From the NCBI GenBank assembly GCA_900552645.1, contig USAN01000017.1, positions 1-27,597 on the forward strand: DNA of 27,597 bases, in the 5' to 3' direction. The position numbers and the translations under genes are program-made. The DNA comes from an uncultured Bacteroides sp. Its GTDB lineage: Bacteria; Bacteroidota; Bacteroidia; Bacteroidales; Bacteroidaceae. Shown here piece after piece: positions 16,919-24,324 of the stretch (positions are counted from its first letter, which is position 1; each line of letters begins with the position of its first letter). The notes under the pieces were generated by a model that worked only from the letters and a program-made list of their open reading frames with translations, did not search any database and was not told the origin of the DNA.

Positions 16919-17962
16919 CTATACAAATTTTTCTCCAAGTTTTATCTTGACATCATTAACGAATTTTCTTATGGCCTGTTGATCGTCTTTCTTACATATA
17001 AGCAATACATTTTCTGAAGATGCTATAAGATATCCTTCCAAATCCTTTATGAGTGTAAGTTTGTTTTCGGATACTGCTATTATGTTGTTATTACAGTTGT
17101 ATAACAAAGAATTTCCGTTTATAGATACGTTTTGATTTTCGTCCTTAGGTGATATTTCATACAAAGAATCCCAACTGCCTAAATCGGCCCATCCGAAATC
17201 GCATAATTCTACAAATACATTATCTGCCTTTTCCATTATACCATAATCGATCGATATGTTAGGACATGAAGCATAGTCTTCATTTTCATCTTTTAGTTTA
17301 ACGCATATTTCGGGCATTAACTTTTCGAATGCTTCTATAATGGTATCATTTTTCCACATGAAAATACCAGAATTCCAATAAAATTCTTCGCTTTCCACAA
17401 AAACTTTAGCAAAGTCTAGTTCTGGTTTCTCTATGAAGGTTTTCACTTTATAGACATTTCCTTCAATTTTATCGTCAATCTGTATATATCCATAACCGGT
17501 TTCTGGCCGGTTGGGCTTTATCCCTAGGGTAAGAAGACATGCGTTACGATCAACTAACTCTAGACCTCTTTCGATAGCTTTCTTAAAGTCATCTTCTTTA
17601 AGTATGAGGTGATCAATAGGAGCAATGATTACATTAGCATGAGGGTTTATTCTTTGAATATGATAGGAGGCTAAAGCGATTGCTGGTGCGGTGTTTCTAC
17701 GGGCCGATTCAAGAATTATTTGTGAATCTTCCAGCTCGGGCAGATGTTTTTTTACCAGATCTTTATATCTTTCATTGGTTGTAACAAGAATATTTTCTAC
17801 AGGAACTATCTTTTTATATCTTTCAAATGTCTGTTGAATAAGTGATTGCCCTGTTCCGAATAAATCGAGAAACTGTTTTGGTAAAGATGCTTTGCTAAAA
17901 GGCCAGAAGCGACTGCCAATTCCACCTCCCATTATAACACAATAATTATTACTATTGGTCAT
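16919..17962 (-). CDS. mannose-1-phosphate guanylyltransferase
   Basis: The enzyme makes GDP-mannose from GTP and mannose-1-phosphate, feeding GDP-fucose, O-antigen and capsule synthesis. The 347-residue protein is the stand-alone pyrophosphorylase type, without the C-terminal isomerase domain of ManC/AlgA. Key motifs are the nucleotide loop GGGIGSRFWPFSK with the following PKQF, ESARRNTAPAIALA, APIDHLI, KPNRPETGYGYI, FIEKP, WNSGIFMWK and ADLGSWDSLYEI. The genes around it give no polysaccharide cluster, so it probably serves as a housekeeping source of GDP-mannose. It is transcribed toward the epimerase gene. Confidence 0.95.
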   Translation of the reverse strand: MTNSNNYCVIMGGGIGSRFWPFSKASLPKQFLDLFGTGQSLIQQTFERYKKIVPVENILVTTNERYKDLVKKHLPELEDSQIILESARRNTAPAIALASYHIQRINPHANVIIAPIDHLILKEDDFKKAIERGLELVDRNACLLTLGIKPNRPETGYGYIQIDDKIEGNVYKVKTFIEKPELDFAKVFVESEEFYWNSGIFMWKNDTIIEAFEKLMPEICVKLKDENEDYASCPNISIDYGIMEKADNVFVELCDFGWADLGSWDSLYEISPKDENQNVSINGNSLLYNCNNNIIAVSENKLTLIKDLEGYLIASSENVLLICKKDDQQAIRKFVNDVKIKLGEKFV

Positions 17963-18077
17963 GATAATTTAGATTTAAAAATTCATGCTAATATAGTACT
18001 ATTTTCCATATCCTTATTGTTAATAGTTCTATAATTAAGATATTATTTATCTATTCTCTAAAAAAAATATCTATTAA

Positions 18078-18108
18078 TTTGTATATATCAAAATAATTCG
18101 TACCTTTG
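18078..18108 (+). promoter_or_regulatory. promoter of tRNA-Leu
   Basis: TTTG (18078-18081), 19 bp, then TACCTTTG (18101-18108) is a consensus Bacteroides promoter. It is 20 bp upstream of the tRNA, so the 5' leader is short. It lies outside the mobile element and is left intact by the integration. Confidence 0.8.
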
Positions 18109-18128
18109 CACCGCAATCGAAAATAAAT

Positions 18129-18212
18129 GCCCAGATGGCGGAATCGGTAGACGCGCTGGTCTCAAACACCAGTGGATTCACTTCCATCCCGGTTCGACCC
18201 CGGGTCTGGGTA
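18129..18212 (+). tRNA. tRNA-Leu (anticodon CAA)
   Basis: The cloverleaf is complete. The acceptor stem GCCCAGA pairs with TCTGGGT (one G-U), with discriminator A at 18212. The D-arm contains GCGGAATCGGTAGACGC. The anticodon stem is CTGGT/ACCAG with loop CTCAAAC, giving anticodon CAA at 18163-18165. The long class II variable arm is TGGATTCACTTCCA and the T-arm is CCCGG-TTCGACC-CCGGG. CCA is not encoded. It reads UUG codons. The 3' strand of the T-stem and the acceptor form part of the attachment core of the downstream mobile element, which preserves the tRNA sequence. Confidence 0.97.
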
Positions 18213-18213
18213 C
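18200..18213 (+). repeat. attL core (14 bp) in the tRNA-Leu 3' end
   Basis: CCGGGTCTGGGTAC covers the 3' strand of the T-stem, the 3' acceptor strand, the discriminator and one further base. It is identical to 26945-26958, and the bases on both sides of the two copies differ. Confidence 0.88.
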
Positions 18214-18218
18214 TTTAA

Positions 18219-18259
18219 AACCTCTATAAATAGCTAATAATTAAGCTTTTATAGAGGTT
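18219..18259 (+). terminator. terminator hairpin just after tRNA-Leu, supplied by the element
   Basis: A perfect 12-bp stem (18219-18230 with 18248-18259) is followed by CTTTATTTT. It begins 6 bases after the attL core, so it belongs to the mobile element and would end the tRNA transcript in place of the original terminator now at 26963-27003. Confidence 0.75.
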
Positions 18260-18269
18260 CTTTATTTTG

Positions 18270-18291
18270 TTACTGAAACATTACCGAAACA
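18270..18291 (+). repeat. tandem 11-bp imperfect repeat near attL
   Basis: TTACTGAAACA is followed directly by TTACCGAAACA, one mismatch in eleven. Short direct repeats close to an attachment site can be integrase arm-type sites. This is suggested by position only. Confidence 0.4.
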
Positions 18292-18373
18292 AATAGCGGC
18301 TCACCTGCAAAAGTTGGGGGATGTAACAAAAATGATTACTTTTGAACATTGTAAATTTTAATCTATCCCCCTT

Positions 18374-18715
18374 ATGTATTTGGAACTACTTTCAGCTTTA
18401 CTTCCAGAAGGAATATTAGAAAACTTTGTTATTAAAAGTGTTCAGAAGGGCACTCACCACATAGAAATTTATTTGGAAGAAAAGCTTGATACAAGTTGGG
18501 TTCCTGATGGAATGAAGGTTCATTCCAAAGGTTTCCATAAAAGCATTGTTATAAAGGATTTTCCTATTAGAGATAAGATGGTTCTTTTAAACGTAAGACG
18601 TCGTAGATGGGAGAATGTATCTACAAATGAGGAAATCAGGAGAGATTTCAGTTTAGTTGCTGATGGTACGCGAATGACAAGTGAGTTCGCATCTTTTTTA
18701 AAAGGTATATCTTGA
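18374..18715 (+). CDS. ISAon1-type transposase, N-terminal part (ORF A)
   Basis: This 113-residue frame (MYLELLSALLPEG...) matches the N-terminal region typical of ISAon1-type transposases, ending FASFLKGIS. It probably holds the DNA-binding part of the enzyme. The downstream part lies in the +1 frame and overlaps this one between 18702 and 18715. A -7-like box TACTTTTG lies at 18337-18344. Whether this frame is made alone or mainly as the front of a fused transposase is not known. Confidence 0.75.
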   Translation: MYLELLSALLPEGILENFVIKSVQKGTHHIEIYLEEKLDTSWVPDGMKVHSKGFHKSIVIKDFPIRDKMVLLNVRRRRWENVSTNEEIRRDFSLVADGTRMTSEFASFLKGIS

Positions 18716-19751
18716 TAACAATCCTATAAGCTGCGCTTCTTTAGCAAAACAATATAATCTTGATTCCAATCAACTTCAGCGTCAATATAAGGAACACCTT
18801 TCCGATTATGATGATTGGAACCAAAAAGATCATTGCCGTGATTATATACTCTATACATCTAATATAGGTCCTTGTCTCTGTATTGATGAAACCTCTCTGT
18901 CAAACGGTGAGTTATATACTATAATAACCAATAAAGAAAGAGGAACTAAAGATAAATGCCTTGTGGCAATGATAAGTGGAACAAAGAGTGAGGATATTAT
19001 TGAAGTTATAAATAAGATTCCTCAGAGTATTAGGAATAAGGTTAAAGAGGTTACTGTAGATATGGCTGCCAATATGCACCTAGTGATAAAACGTTGTTTC
19101 AGAAAGGCTGATTCTGTAGTTGATAGATTTCATGTACAAAAGCTTGCCCTTGATGGTTTGGATCAACTAAGAGTCTCAAGGAGATGGGAGGCTATCGATG
19201 ATGAGAATAGAGGAATGGCACAAGCCAGAATAAATGGCATACAGTATGTTCCATCTACATTTGAAAACGGTGACACACTCAAACAACTGTTGTTACGTTC
19301 CAGACACCTTCTTTTCAAATCAAGAGAGAAATGGTCTGATTCTCAAAAAAAGAGAGCACGTATACTTTTTGGACTTTATCCTGAGATAGAGAAAGCTTAC
19401 AATATAACAAATAATCTTAGATGCATTTTTAACCAGAGATACACTAAGGATGTAGCAAAAGCAAAGCTTGCCTTATGGTATAATAAAACAGAGGAGTTTA
19501 TTGATGAATATAAAGAAATAAGATTTAAATATAAGAAAGATCCTACCAAAACAATTTCTAATCCATTTAATTCAATTCTAAACTCCATACAGTCTTATTC
19601 GGATAAGATATTAAACTTCTTCAACAACAGATCTACAAACGCAAGTGCAGAATGTTTCAACTCTAAACTCAAAGCGTTCAGAGCTGACATGCGTGGAGTG
19701 AGTGATATACCTTTTTTCTTGTATAGGCTAGCTAACATCTATGCAAGATAA
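18702..19751 (+). CDS. ISAon1/ISL3-type transposase, catalytic part (ORF B)
   Basis: The frame is open from 18702 (after a TAA at 18699-18701) to the stop at 19751, 349 codons, although its first ATG is only at 18963. The part upstream of that ATG is clearly coding (Q-Y-N-L-D-S-N-Q-L-Q-R-Q-Y and later CLCIDETSLS) and holds the first catalytic Asp of the DDE triad. The second Asp is in VTVDMAANM and the Glu in NASAECFNSKLK. The catalytic protein can therefore only be whole if ORF A shifts by +1. A possible slip site is AAA-G at 18701-18704, where tRNA-Lys could re-pair with AAG. The alternative is that the gene is broken by a one-base deletion. Confidence 0.75.
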   Translation, partial: KVYLDNNPISCASLAKQYNLDSNQLQRQYKEHLSDYDDWNQKDHCRDYILYTSNIGPCLCIDETSLSNGELYTIITNKERGTKDKCLVAMISGTKSEDIIEVINKIPQSIRNKVKEVTVDMAANMHLVIKRCFRKADSVVDRFHVQKLALDGLDQLRVSRRWEAIDDENRGMAQARINGIQYVPSTFENGDTLKQLLLRSRHLLFKSREKWSDSQKKRARILFGLYPEIEKAYNITNNLRCIFNQRYTKDVAKAKLALWYNKTEEFIDEYKEIRFKYKKDPTKTISNPFNSILNSIQSYSDKILNFFNNRSTNASAECFNSKLKAFRADMRGVSDIPFFLYRLANIYAR

Positions 19752-19976
19752 TGTTAAATATTTAAAGAGACTCCCCAACTTTTACTGCTGAGCCCAAATA
19801 GCTTTATTTATAAATTCCAATATAATTATTGCTCAATTTCAGCATGCTGATTTCTTATTATCAGGTGTCTAATGCCTTGTAATGTAGATACTAATTGAAA
19901 AGTGCGCCGTATTCTAATTGAAAAGTGATCCATTCATAATTCTGTGCAAAAGTAAAATATTAAGTTATTATTTGTT

Positions 19977-20729
19977 TTATTTCTCCCTCATTTTCTGCGT
20001 TTCTTTTAATCTGTAGGACTGTCCACTCATGTTTATCAGGTATGCTTTATGAGTTAACCTATCTACCATTGCCGCCACCAGTACTTTGTCTTTAATAATT
20101 TCATTCCACCTGTTAAATGCAAGGTTTGTGGTAATGATTGTAGCCTTTTTCCCTGCTCTGAGTGATAGGTGATTGAAGAGTAACTCTCCTCCTTCCTTAT
20201 CGCAACTCACATATCCGAACTCATCACATACAACCAGGTCGTACTTTTCAAACCGTATTTGTAGTGTTCTGAGTGTTTTAGCGGATCTAGCCTCCCTAAT
20301 TTGCGTAAGCAACTGTGGTACGGATGTAAATAGTACTGTGAGTTCCTGTTCACATGCTTTGATCCCCAATGCTGTTGCTATATGTGTTTTTCCAGTTCCT
20401 GGATTCCCATATAAGACAACATTCCTTCCCAGCTTAATAAAATCGAGTGTCTCTAGCTCAGGCAATGCCGTCCTGGCATCCTGTGGAAGTTCCTGCGTAA
20501 TGAGCTCATGCATATACTTCATTTGCGGGAAGTTTGCGGCCTTGATACGTGCCCGTTTCCTGTTTTCGGCCCTTCTGTTACTTTCTTTGCGAAGTAACTC
20601 CGTAACTAAATGCAAATGGGTCCAGTTTTCCTCTGCCACCCTAGTAAGCAGGCTGCCCAATTCATCTCTAAAAGTGAGTAATTTTAACTCAGTAGCATAT
20701 TTGTATGCCAGTTCTTTTTCTGATACCAT
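19977..20729 (-). CDS. istB: IS21-family helper ATPase IstB
   Basis: IstB is the AAA+ helper ATPase that loads on target DNA and stimulates the IstA transposase. The 250-residue protein is complete: an N-terminal helical region, Walker A GNPGTGKTH at residues about 107-115, Walker B LVVCDEFGY about 165-173, and the sensor region TIITTNLAFNRWNEI. MVDRLTHKAYLINMSGQSYRLK closes the protein as usual for IstB. The start lies 5 bp after the istA stop, so the two genes are normally coupled. The partner istA here carries two stops, so IstB probably has no working partner from this copy. Confidence 0.94.
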   Translation of the reverse strand: MVSEKELAYKYATELKLLTFRDELGSLLTRVAEENWTHLHLVTELLRKESNRRAENRKRARIKAANFPQMKYMHELITQELPQDARTALPELETLDFIKLGRNVVLYGNPGTGKTHIATALGIKACEQELTVLFTSVPQLLTQIREARSAKTLRTLQIRFEKYDLVVCDEFGYVSCDKEGGELLFNHLSLRAGKKATIITTNLAFNRWNEIIKDKVLVAAMVDRLTHKAYLINMSGQSYRLKETQKMREK

Positions 20730-20734
20730 AAATA

Positions 20735-22354
20735 CTATATTTTGATGCTGTTATAAATAAGACTTTCATTATTTGCAGTTCCCATAAGTGCGGTGATACC
20801 TTCAGGTGTCCCCGTGGCTTCTTTCTCTATATTTTCTTCCTGTATGGTTAATAAGGTATGCTGGCCGACTCTTTCACTATCCTGTGTTGTCTGACCATGC
20901 AGCATAGCCTTTATTTGCTCGGCTGATACTTTTCTGACTCCACGCTTGGTAAGTTCCCTGTAGGCTTCCATGATGTTTGTTTGCGCAAATCCCTTCTCCT
21001 TGGCATATATCAATAAGGTAATAAATTCCTTGTTCTGATCGGAGAAGTGGTTCTGGTAAAGCTTCTTGATGCCATCGGGTGCATTGTGCCAAACCACCGA
21101 GTTTGTCAATGCACCGGGCTTGCGAAGCAATGTCCTGAGGTAATGTTCCAGTGTAATACACCAGTCTCCACTACTGTAACTCCTCTGATGGGAAGCGACC
21201 TTCTCCCGGCCATTGAGGATAACAATCTTCTCACTGTAGATTTTAACCAGCAGTTTTTCTCCCACCAGATTGTCGGGAACGGAGTAATGAACATTTTTCA
21301 GACTGATCGTAGATCATTTGTCAACCATATACTCCGATACCTCGAAGCACCCCATATTACCGGGAAAGGGTTTTAGGGAAGATAAGTCCGCCTGGAGACG
21401 GGGCGCTTTCTGGCTTGTGAACAAGCTGCCGCTTTCTTTATTGATACAATCACAAGTCTTGCTCAGATAGTCCTATGCGGACTGTATGTCTTTAAAACAA
21501 TCGGTTATACAAAAGGCTTTTCTCCTGACAAACTCCACGCTCCGTTCCACATGCCCTTTTTCCCAACCGGCCCGTATATTGCAAAAGCGAAAAGAGAAGC
21601 GGTAAAAGCCCGACATCTTCAACAGAGATTCTGTGGGGTTCTTCTGCCCCGGCCCGACAAACTCCTTTATGGCTACCCGCATATTGTCATAGACCATGGT
21701 GGAGGGCACACCGTCTACATCCCTGAAGAAGTTCCGGTGCGACTCCATGAAGGCTAAAGTATTCTGATGTCGGAACAAATAAGCATACCTGCCATTGCTG
21801 TGACCGAAAGTGAATACCGCCAAATAGAATTTTGTCTTGACATCGTCTATGAAAAGAATGACTTCTCCCCAATCGAACTCGACAATCTCTCCGGGAACGT
21901 AGTACAGGCGGATAAACGCCTCGCTTTTCTTCTTTTCCTTAGCCGTATCCTTGGAACTGATGTAATTACAGACTGTCGCATAACCGATAAAATAACCGAT
22001 TGATAATAAATGCAGGTGAATGTCTTTTTTTAGCATACGTTGTTTGCGCATGCCCATAGCGATCTTTATCGCGTTCTTATGCAGGCAAGAATCAATTTCA
22101 TTCTTAATCTCCAAAGTTAGCTTACGAGGTTTACGCTTAGAACTGTCATAGTGCGGTTGGATGGTGAGCAGGTCACCCAAAGCATCATTCGGATCGGCAC
22201 TGCACAAGGCTGCTTCATACTCTGCCAATACATCATCGACAGTGTGCCGACTGATATGTAACTCACGAGAGATGTGACGCTTGCTATAACCGTCTACTCG
22301 ATACATGTGTATAATCGTTTGTCTTTCTACCATATTTTTCATTTTTTCCTTCAC
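20735..22354 (-). pseudogene. istA: IS21-family transposase IstA, interrupted by two in-frame stops
   Basis: One reading frame runs from the ATG at 22354 to the stop at 20735 (540 codons) with no frameshift. It is cut by TAG at 21475-21473 (after FKDIQSA) and TGA at 21316-21314 (after YMVDK). Either side is typical IstA: an N-terminal HTH (YSKRHISRELHISRHTVDDVL), the DDE catalytic core (Asp in VEFDWGEV, Asp in STMVYDNMRV, Glu in GWEKGHVERSVEF), and the C-terminal SVPDNLVGEKLLVKIYSEKI domain. Both stops are consistent with single C-to-T changes (CAG to TAG, CGA to TGA). The last 176 residues could start anew at 21265, but without the catalytic core. Confidence 0.9.
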
Positions 22355-22442
22355 ATATTAGAACATGCAAAGGTCGTTATTACTATTATGGTGGCGCACT
22401 TTTCAATTAGAATACGGCGCACTTTTCAATTAGTATCTACAA

Positions 22443-22520
22443 GCATTGGAAAGGGCAAGATTATTAGATGAGCAAGCTGGACAGCTAAGAGAACAAGCTA
22501 ATAAGTTAGGAAAACCCTAA
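22443..22520 (+). pseudogene. coding tail truncated by the IS21 element
   Basis: Right next to the IS21 end the plus strand reads ALERARLLDEQAGQLREQAN and five more residues before a TAA at 22518-22520. The composition is that of an amphipathic coiled-coil C-terminus, not of intergenic DNA. No front half is found on the left side of the IS21. It may be the end of a lost backbone gene of the mobile element. The family cannot be named. Confidence 0.45.
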
Positions 22521-22531
22521 AGAATAGAGAA

Positions 22532-22559
22532 TCGGAGTAGTTATCTTTCGCTGCCCCGA
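22532..22559 (+). terminator. possible terminator after the truncated coding tail
   Basis: TCGGAGTAG (22532-22540) pairs with CTGCCCCGA (22551-22559) with one mismatch and one G-U across a 10-base loop, followed by a weakly T-rich stretch. It starts 11 bp after the stop codon of the tail. Confidence 0.4.
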
Positions 22560-22638
22560 CCTATCTTCATTTTATTGCATGTGCACTTAAAATGTAAATG
22601 ATTTGTGTGTTATATTGACGGACGGTATAATTCAAACG

Positions 22639-22670
22639 TTTGTTTTTGATTGTACTTTTTTGTATTTTTG
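22639..22670 (+). promoter_or_regulatory. promoter of the unknown 490-residue protein gene
   Basis: TTTG (22639-22642), 20 bp, then TATTTTTG (22663-22670) fit the Bacteroides consensus. The predicted transcript start near 22676 lies downstream of the first in-frame ATG (22650) and upstream of the one at 22710, which decides the start. Confidence 0.65.
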
Positions 22671-22709
22671 TGTATTGTCTACAGTATTAACCTTATAAAC
22701 TATACATTT

Positions 22710-24182
22710 ATGGACTTGGATAAAATAAAAGTAAATGAAACACATATTTGTGTTTTAAGGAAAAAGGATAATGAAGATGAGTTGTTTGTAGATTTTATTG
22801 AGCTTAAACTGCGAAATAATAATCAATTACTTGAACTTAAAGATATGTCCGAGAATGAGAATAGAAGTGTTCTTGAGCTTATTGACTATGTGGAAAATTC
22901 AACATTGAATGATTTAACTAAGTCTTTTAATTTTTGTGAATCATTGGGAGGTTCTTTTCAATCTTGTCCTTGGGTTCAGAAAATCAGTTATAGCGAATAT
23001 CATAAATTATTGGAAGAATATGAGTTTGAAATAAAAAAAGCAAAAACTCAAGAGGATAAGGAAAAGGCAAAAAAGAGGAAACTGGATTTTGAAAATAGAA
23101 AAAGAGAAAACTTTTATAAACAAATAGCAAAACGTGTTATACCTTATTTGTTGGAGTGTAAATATGCAGAATTAGAAAAAGATGATTCTGTTTTAGCCTT
23201 TTCTCATAGGAGAATAGGTTGGTCTAAGCCTGAATTTCATTTAAGTGATGACTTGTCGGTTATTTATAAAACAAACTTTGGTTATGGAGCTTCTAGCTAT
23301 TTTTATACAAATATAAGATATAAGGGGATTGATATTTTACCTTATTCAGATTGGATTAGATATTGGAGGGTGCAAAAAGAGGAAATAATCAGATATACTC
23401 GTAGACATTTATTGAATAATAATGAATGGATAAAAACAATGGATTTTACAGCAGAAATGTATAACTCTTCCGTTCAAGAACCAAGTCATTTTGTGGAAAA
23501 TTGGATCATAAATGAAGTAGATGAAATGGTAAAAGGATTGGAAAGGATGCTTAATGAAAATAAAGATTATCAAGTGCTCAATAGCTATTTTCATAAAAGT
23601 AGTCCGATTTACTTAATGGGGCGAAAATTGATACGTTTCAAAGGTGAAAAGATATCAGGAGCTTTAATGTTTTTGGACAAATTGAAAGAATTAAATTCAA
23701 TATATAGTGGTATAGAGTTGTATATAGAACGAATTATGAAATGCAATATGGATATTTATCCTAAATTGATTTTAGAAGTGAAACAAATGAATAATGAATT
23801 AGATGATTTGAACAAGAAATTGTCTGATATTTTGCCGATCTGGGAAAAATATGATAACAAAGAAAAGGAATATGATATTATTAGAGATAAAATATACGAG
23901 AGTGTAAAAACCGATCCACAATATCCTGATAATTATATTGTTAGCTGGAATGGAGGGAAAATTTTATACGTTTGGCAAAAAGAAACAGAGAAGCGTTTAA
24001 TAGAGCAAAACCCAGAATATGTAGCTTTTAATAAAGAGTATATTGTAGTCAAAGAAAAGTATAATAATTTGAAAGATGAAATATACTATTTATCTTCTTT
24101 GATAAAAGAGTTTAAAGGTTATCAGAAAGCAATTTCGATACATTTCGCTCATGTTAATCGCTCCAGCGATTTGATTGCATAG
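22710..24182 (+). CDS. unrecognised 490-residue cargo protein
   Basis: I do not recognise this protein. It begins MDLDKIKVNETHICVLRKKD (ATG at 22710, chosen because the promoter lies between it and the upstream ATG at 22650). There is no signal peptide or membrane helix. A Lys/Glu-rich helical segment spans residues about 95-140. A Tyr- and Trp-rich central part follows, with RRIGWSKPEFHLSDDL, FGYGASSYFYTNIRYKGIDI and LPYSDWIRYWRVQ. The last 150 residues are strongly helical and probably coiled coil. No nuclease, ATPase or DNA-binding motif is evident. It is low in GC and sits as cargo in a tRNA-integrated element, convergent with a PDDEXK nuclease gene. Phage defence is possible but only by context. 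Confidence 0.7.
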   Translation: MDLDKIKVNETHICVLRKKDNEDELFVDFIELKLRNNNQLLELKDMSENENRSVLELIDYVENSTLNDLTKSFNFCESLGGSFQSCPWVQKISYSEYHKLLEEYEFEIKKAKTQEDKEKAKKRKLDFENRKRENFYKQIAKRVIPYLLECKYAELEKDDSVLAFSHRRIGWSKPEFHLSDDLSVIYKTNFGYGASSYFYTNIRYKGIDILPYSDWIRYWRVQKEEIIRYTRRHLLNNNEWIKTMDFTAEMYNSSVQEPSHFVENWIINEVDEMVKGLERMLNENKDYQVLNSYFHKSSPIYLMGRKLIRFKGEKISGALMFLDKLKELNSIYSGIELYIERIMKCNMDIYPKLILEVKQMNNELDDLNKKLSDILPIWEKYDNKEKEYDIIRDKIYESVKTDPQYPDNYIVSWNGGKILYVWQKETEKRLIEQNPEYVAFNKEYIVVKEKYNNLKDEIYYLSSLIKEFKGYQKAISIHFAHVNRSSDLIA

Positions 24183-24292
24183 CTGTTTGTGAGGGAGAGG
24201 TATTTGCACTTTGGGGCAGTAGGATGGTAGATATTAAGAGAATATAATAAGTTAATATATCTATGATGTAGGTACATGTTATATTATCTTTA

Positions 24293-24318
24293 GGCATGAT
24301 TAATTATTAAATCATGCC
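24293..24318. terminator. hairpin between two convergent genes
   Basis: GGCATGAT (24293-24300) pairs with ATCATGCC (24311-24318) around a 10-base AT loop. It lies in the intergenic region where the two genes converge. The T-tracts are poor, so termination may be weak. Confidence 0.5.
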
Positions 24319-24324
24319 GGAAGA

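Larger units (their letters stand above)
18298..19794 (+). mobile_element. ISAon1/ISL3-type insertion sequence
   Basis: The 1497-bp element is bounded by imperfect inverted repeats: left GGCTCACCTGCAAAAGTTGG, with the right end in complement matching at nearly all positions over 24 bases. It is flanked by an exact 8-bp target duplication CAAATAGC (18290-18297 and 19795-19802). Eight base pairs is the usual duplication of the ISL3 family. It encodes a transposase in two reading frames. The intact duplication shows it is an uncomplicated insertion into the mobile element next to attL. Confidence 0.9.
19883..22441 (-). mobile_element. IS21-family insertion sequence
   Basis: The 2559-bp element has perfect 45-bp terminal inverted repeats (19883-19927 and 22397-22441), starting TGTAGATAC and ending in the complement, with TG...CA termini as in IS21. 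Each end contains two copies of CTAATTGAAAAGTG spaced 23 bp apart, the multiple transposase-binding repeats typical of the family. It carries istA (broken) and istB (intact) on the minus strand. No target duplication of 4-8 bp is seen: the flanks are CCTTGTAA on the left and AGCATTGG on the right. Confidence 0.92.

Noticed and set aside
18270..18370. CRISPR-like or other repeat array near the tRNA
   Set aside because: Only two 11-bp units are present with no spacers, and no cas genes occur in the window.
19795..19872. Open frame reading QIALFINSN... across the left flank of IS21
   Set aside because: It has no start codon or recognisable content, and it does not join in frame with the tail at 22443, so it is probably chance.
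21047..22003. Plus-strand open frames across the IS21
   Set aside because: They are shadows of istA on the other strand, without recognisable domains.
19875..22449. Target duplication of the IS21 hidden in AATGCCTTGTAA and AGCATTGG
   Set aside because: The similarity is inverted (AATGC against GCATT), not direct, so it reflects a palindromic target or chance rather than a duplication.
22650..22709. Longer start for the unknown cargo protein (20 extra residues, hydrophobic, looking like a signal peptide)
   Set aside because: The -7 promoter box lies at 22663-22670, so a transcript would begin after the ATG at 22650. The hydrophobic stretch is a translation of promoter DNA.
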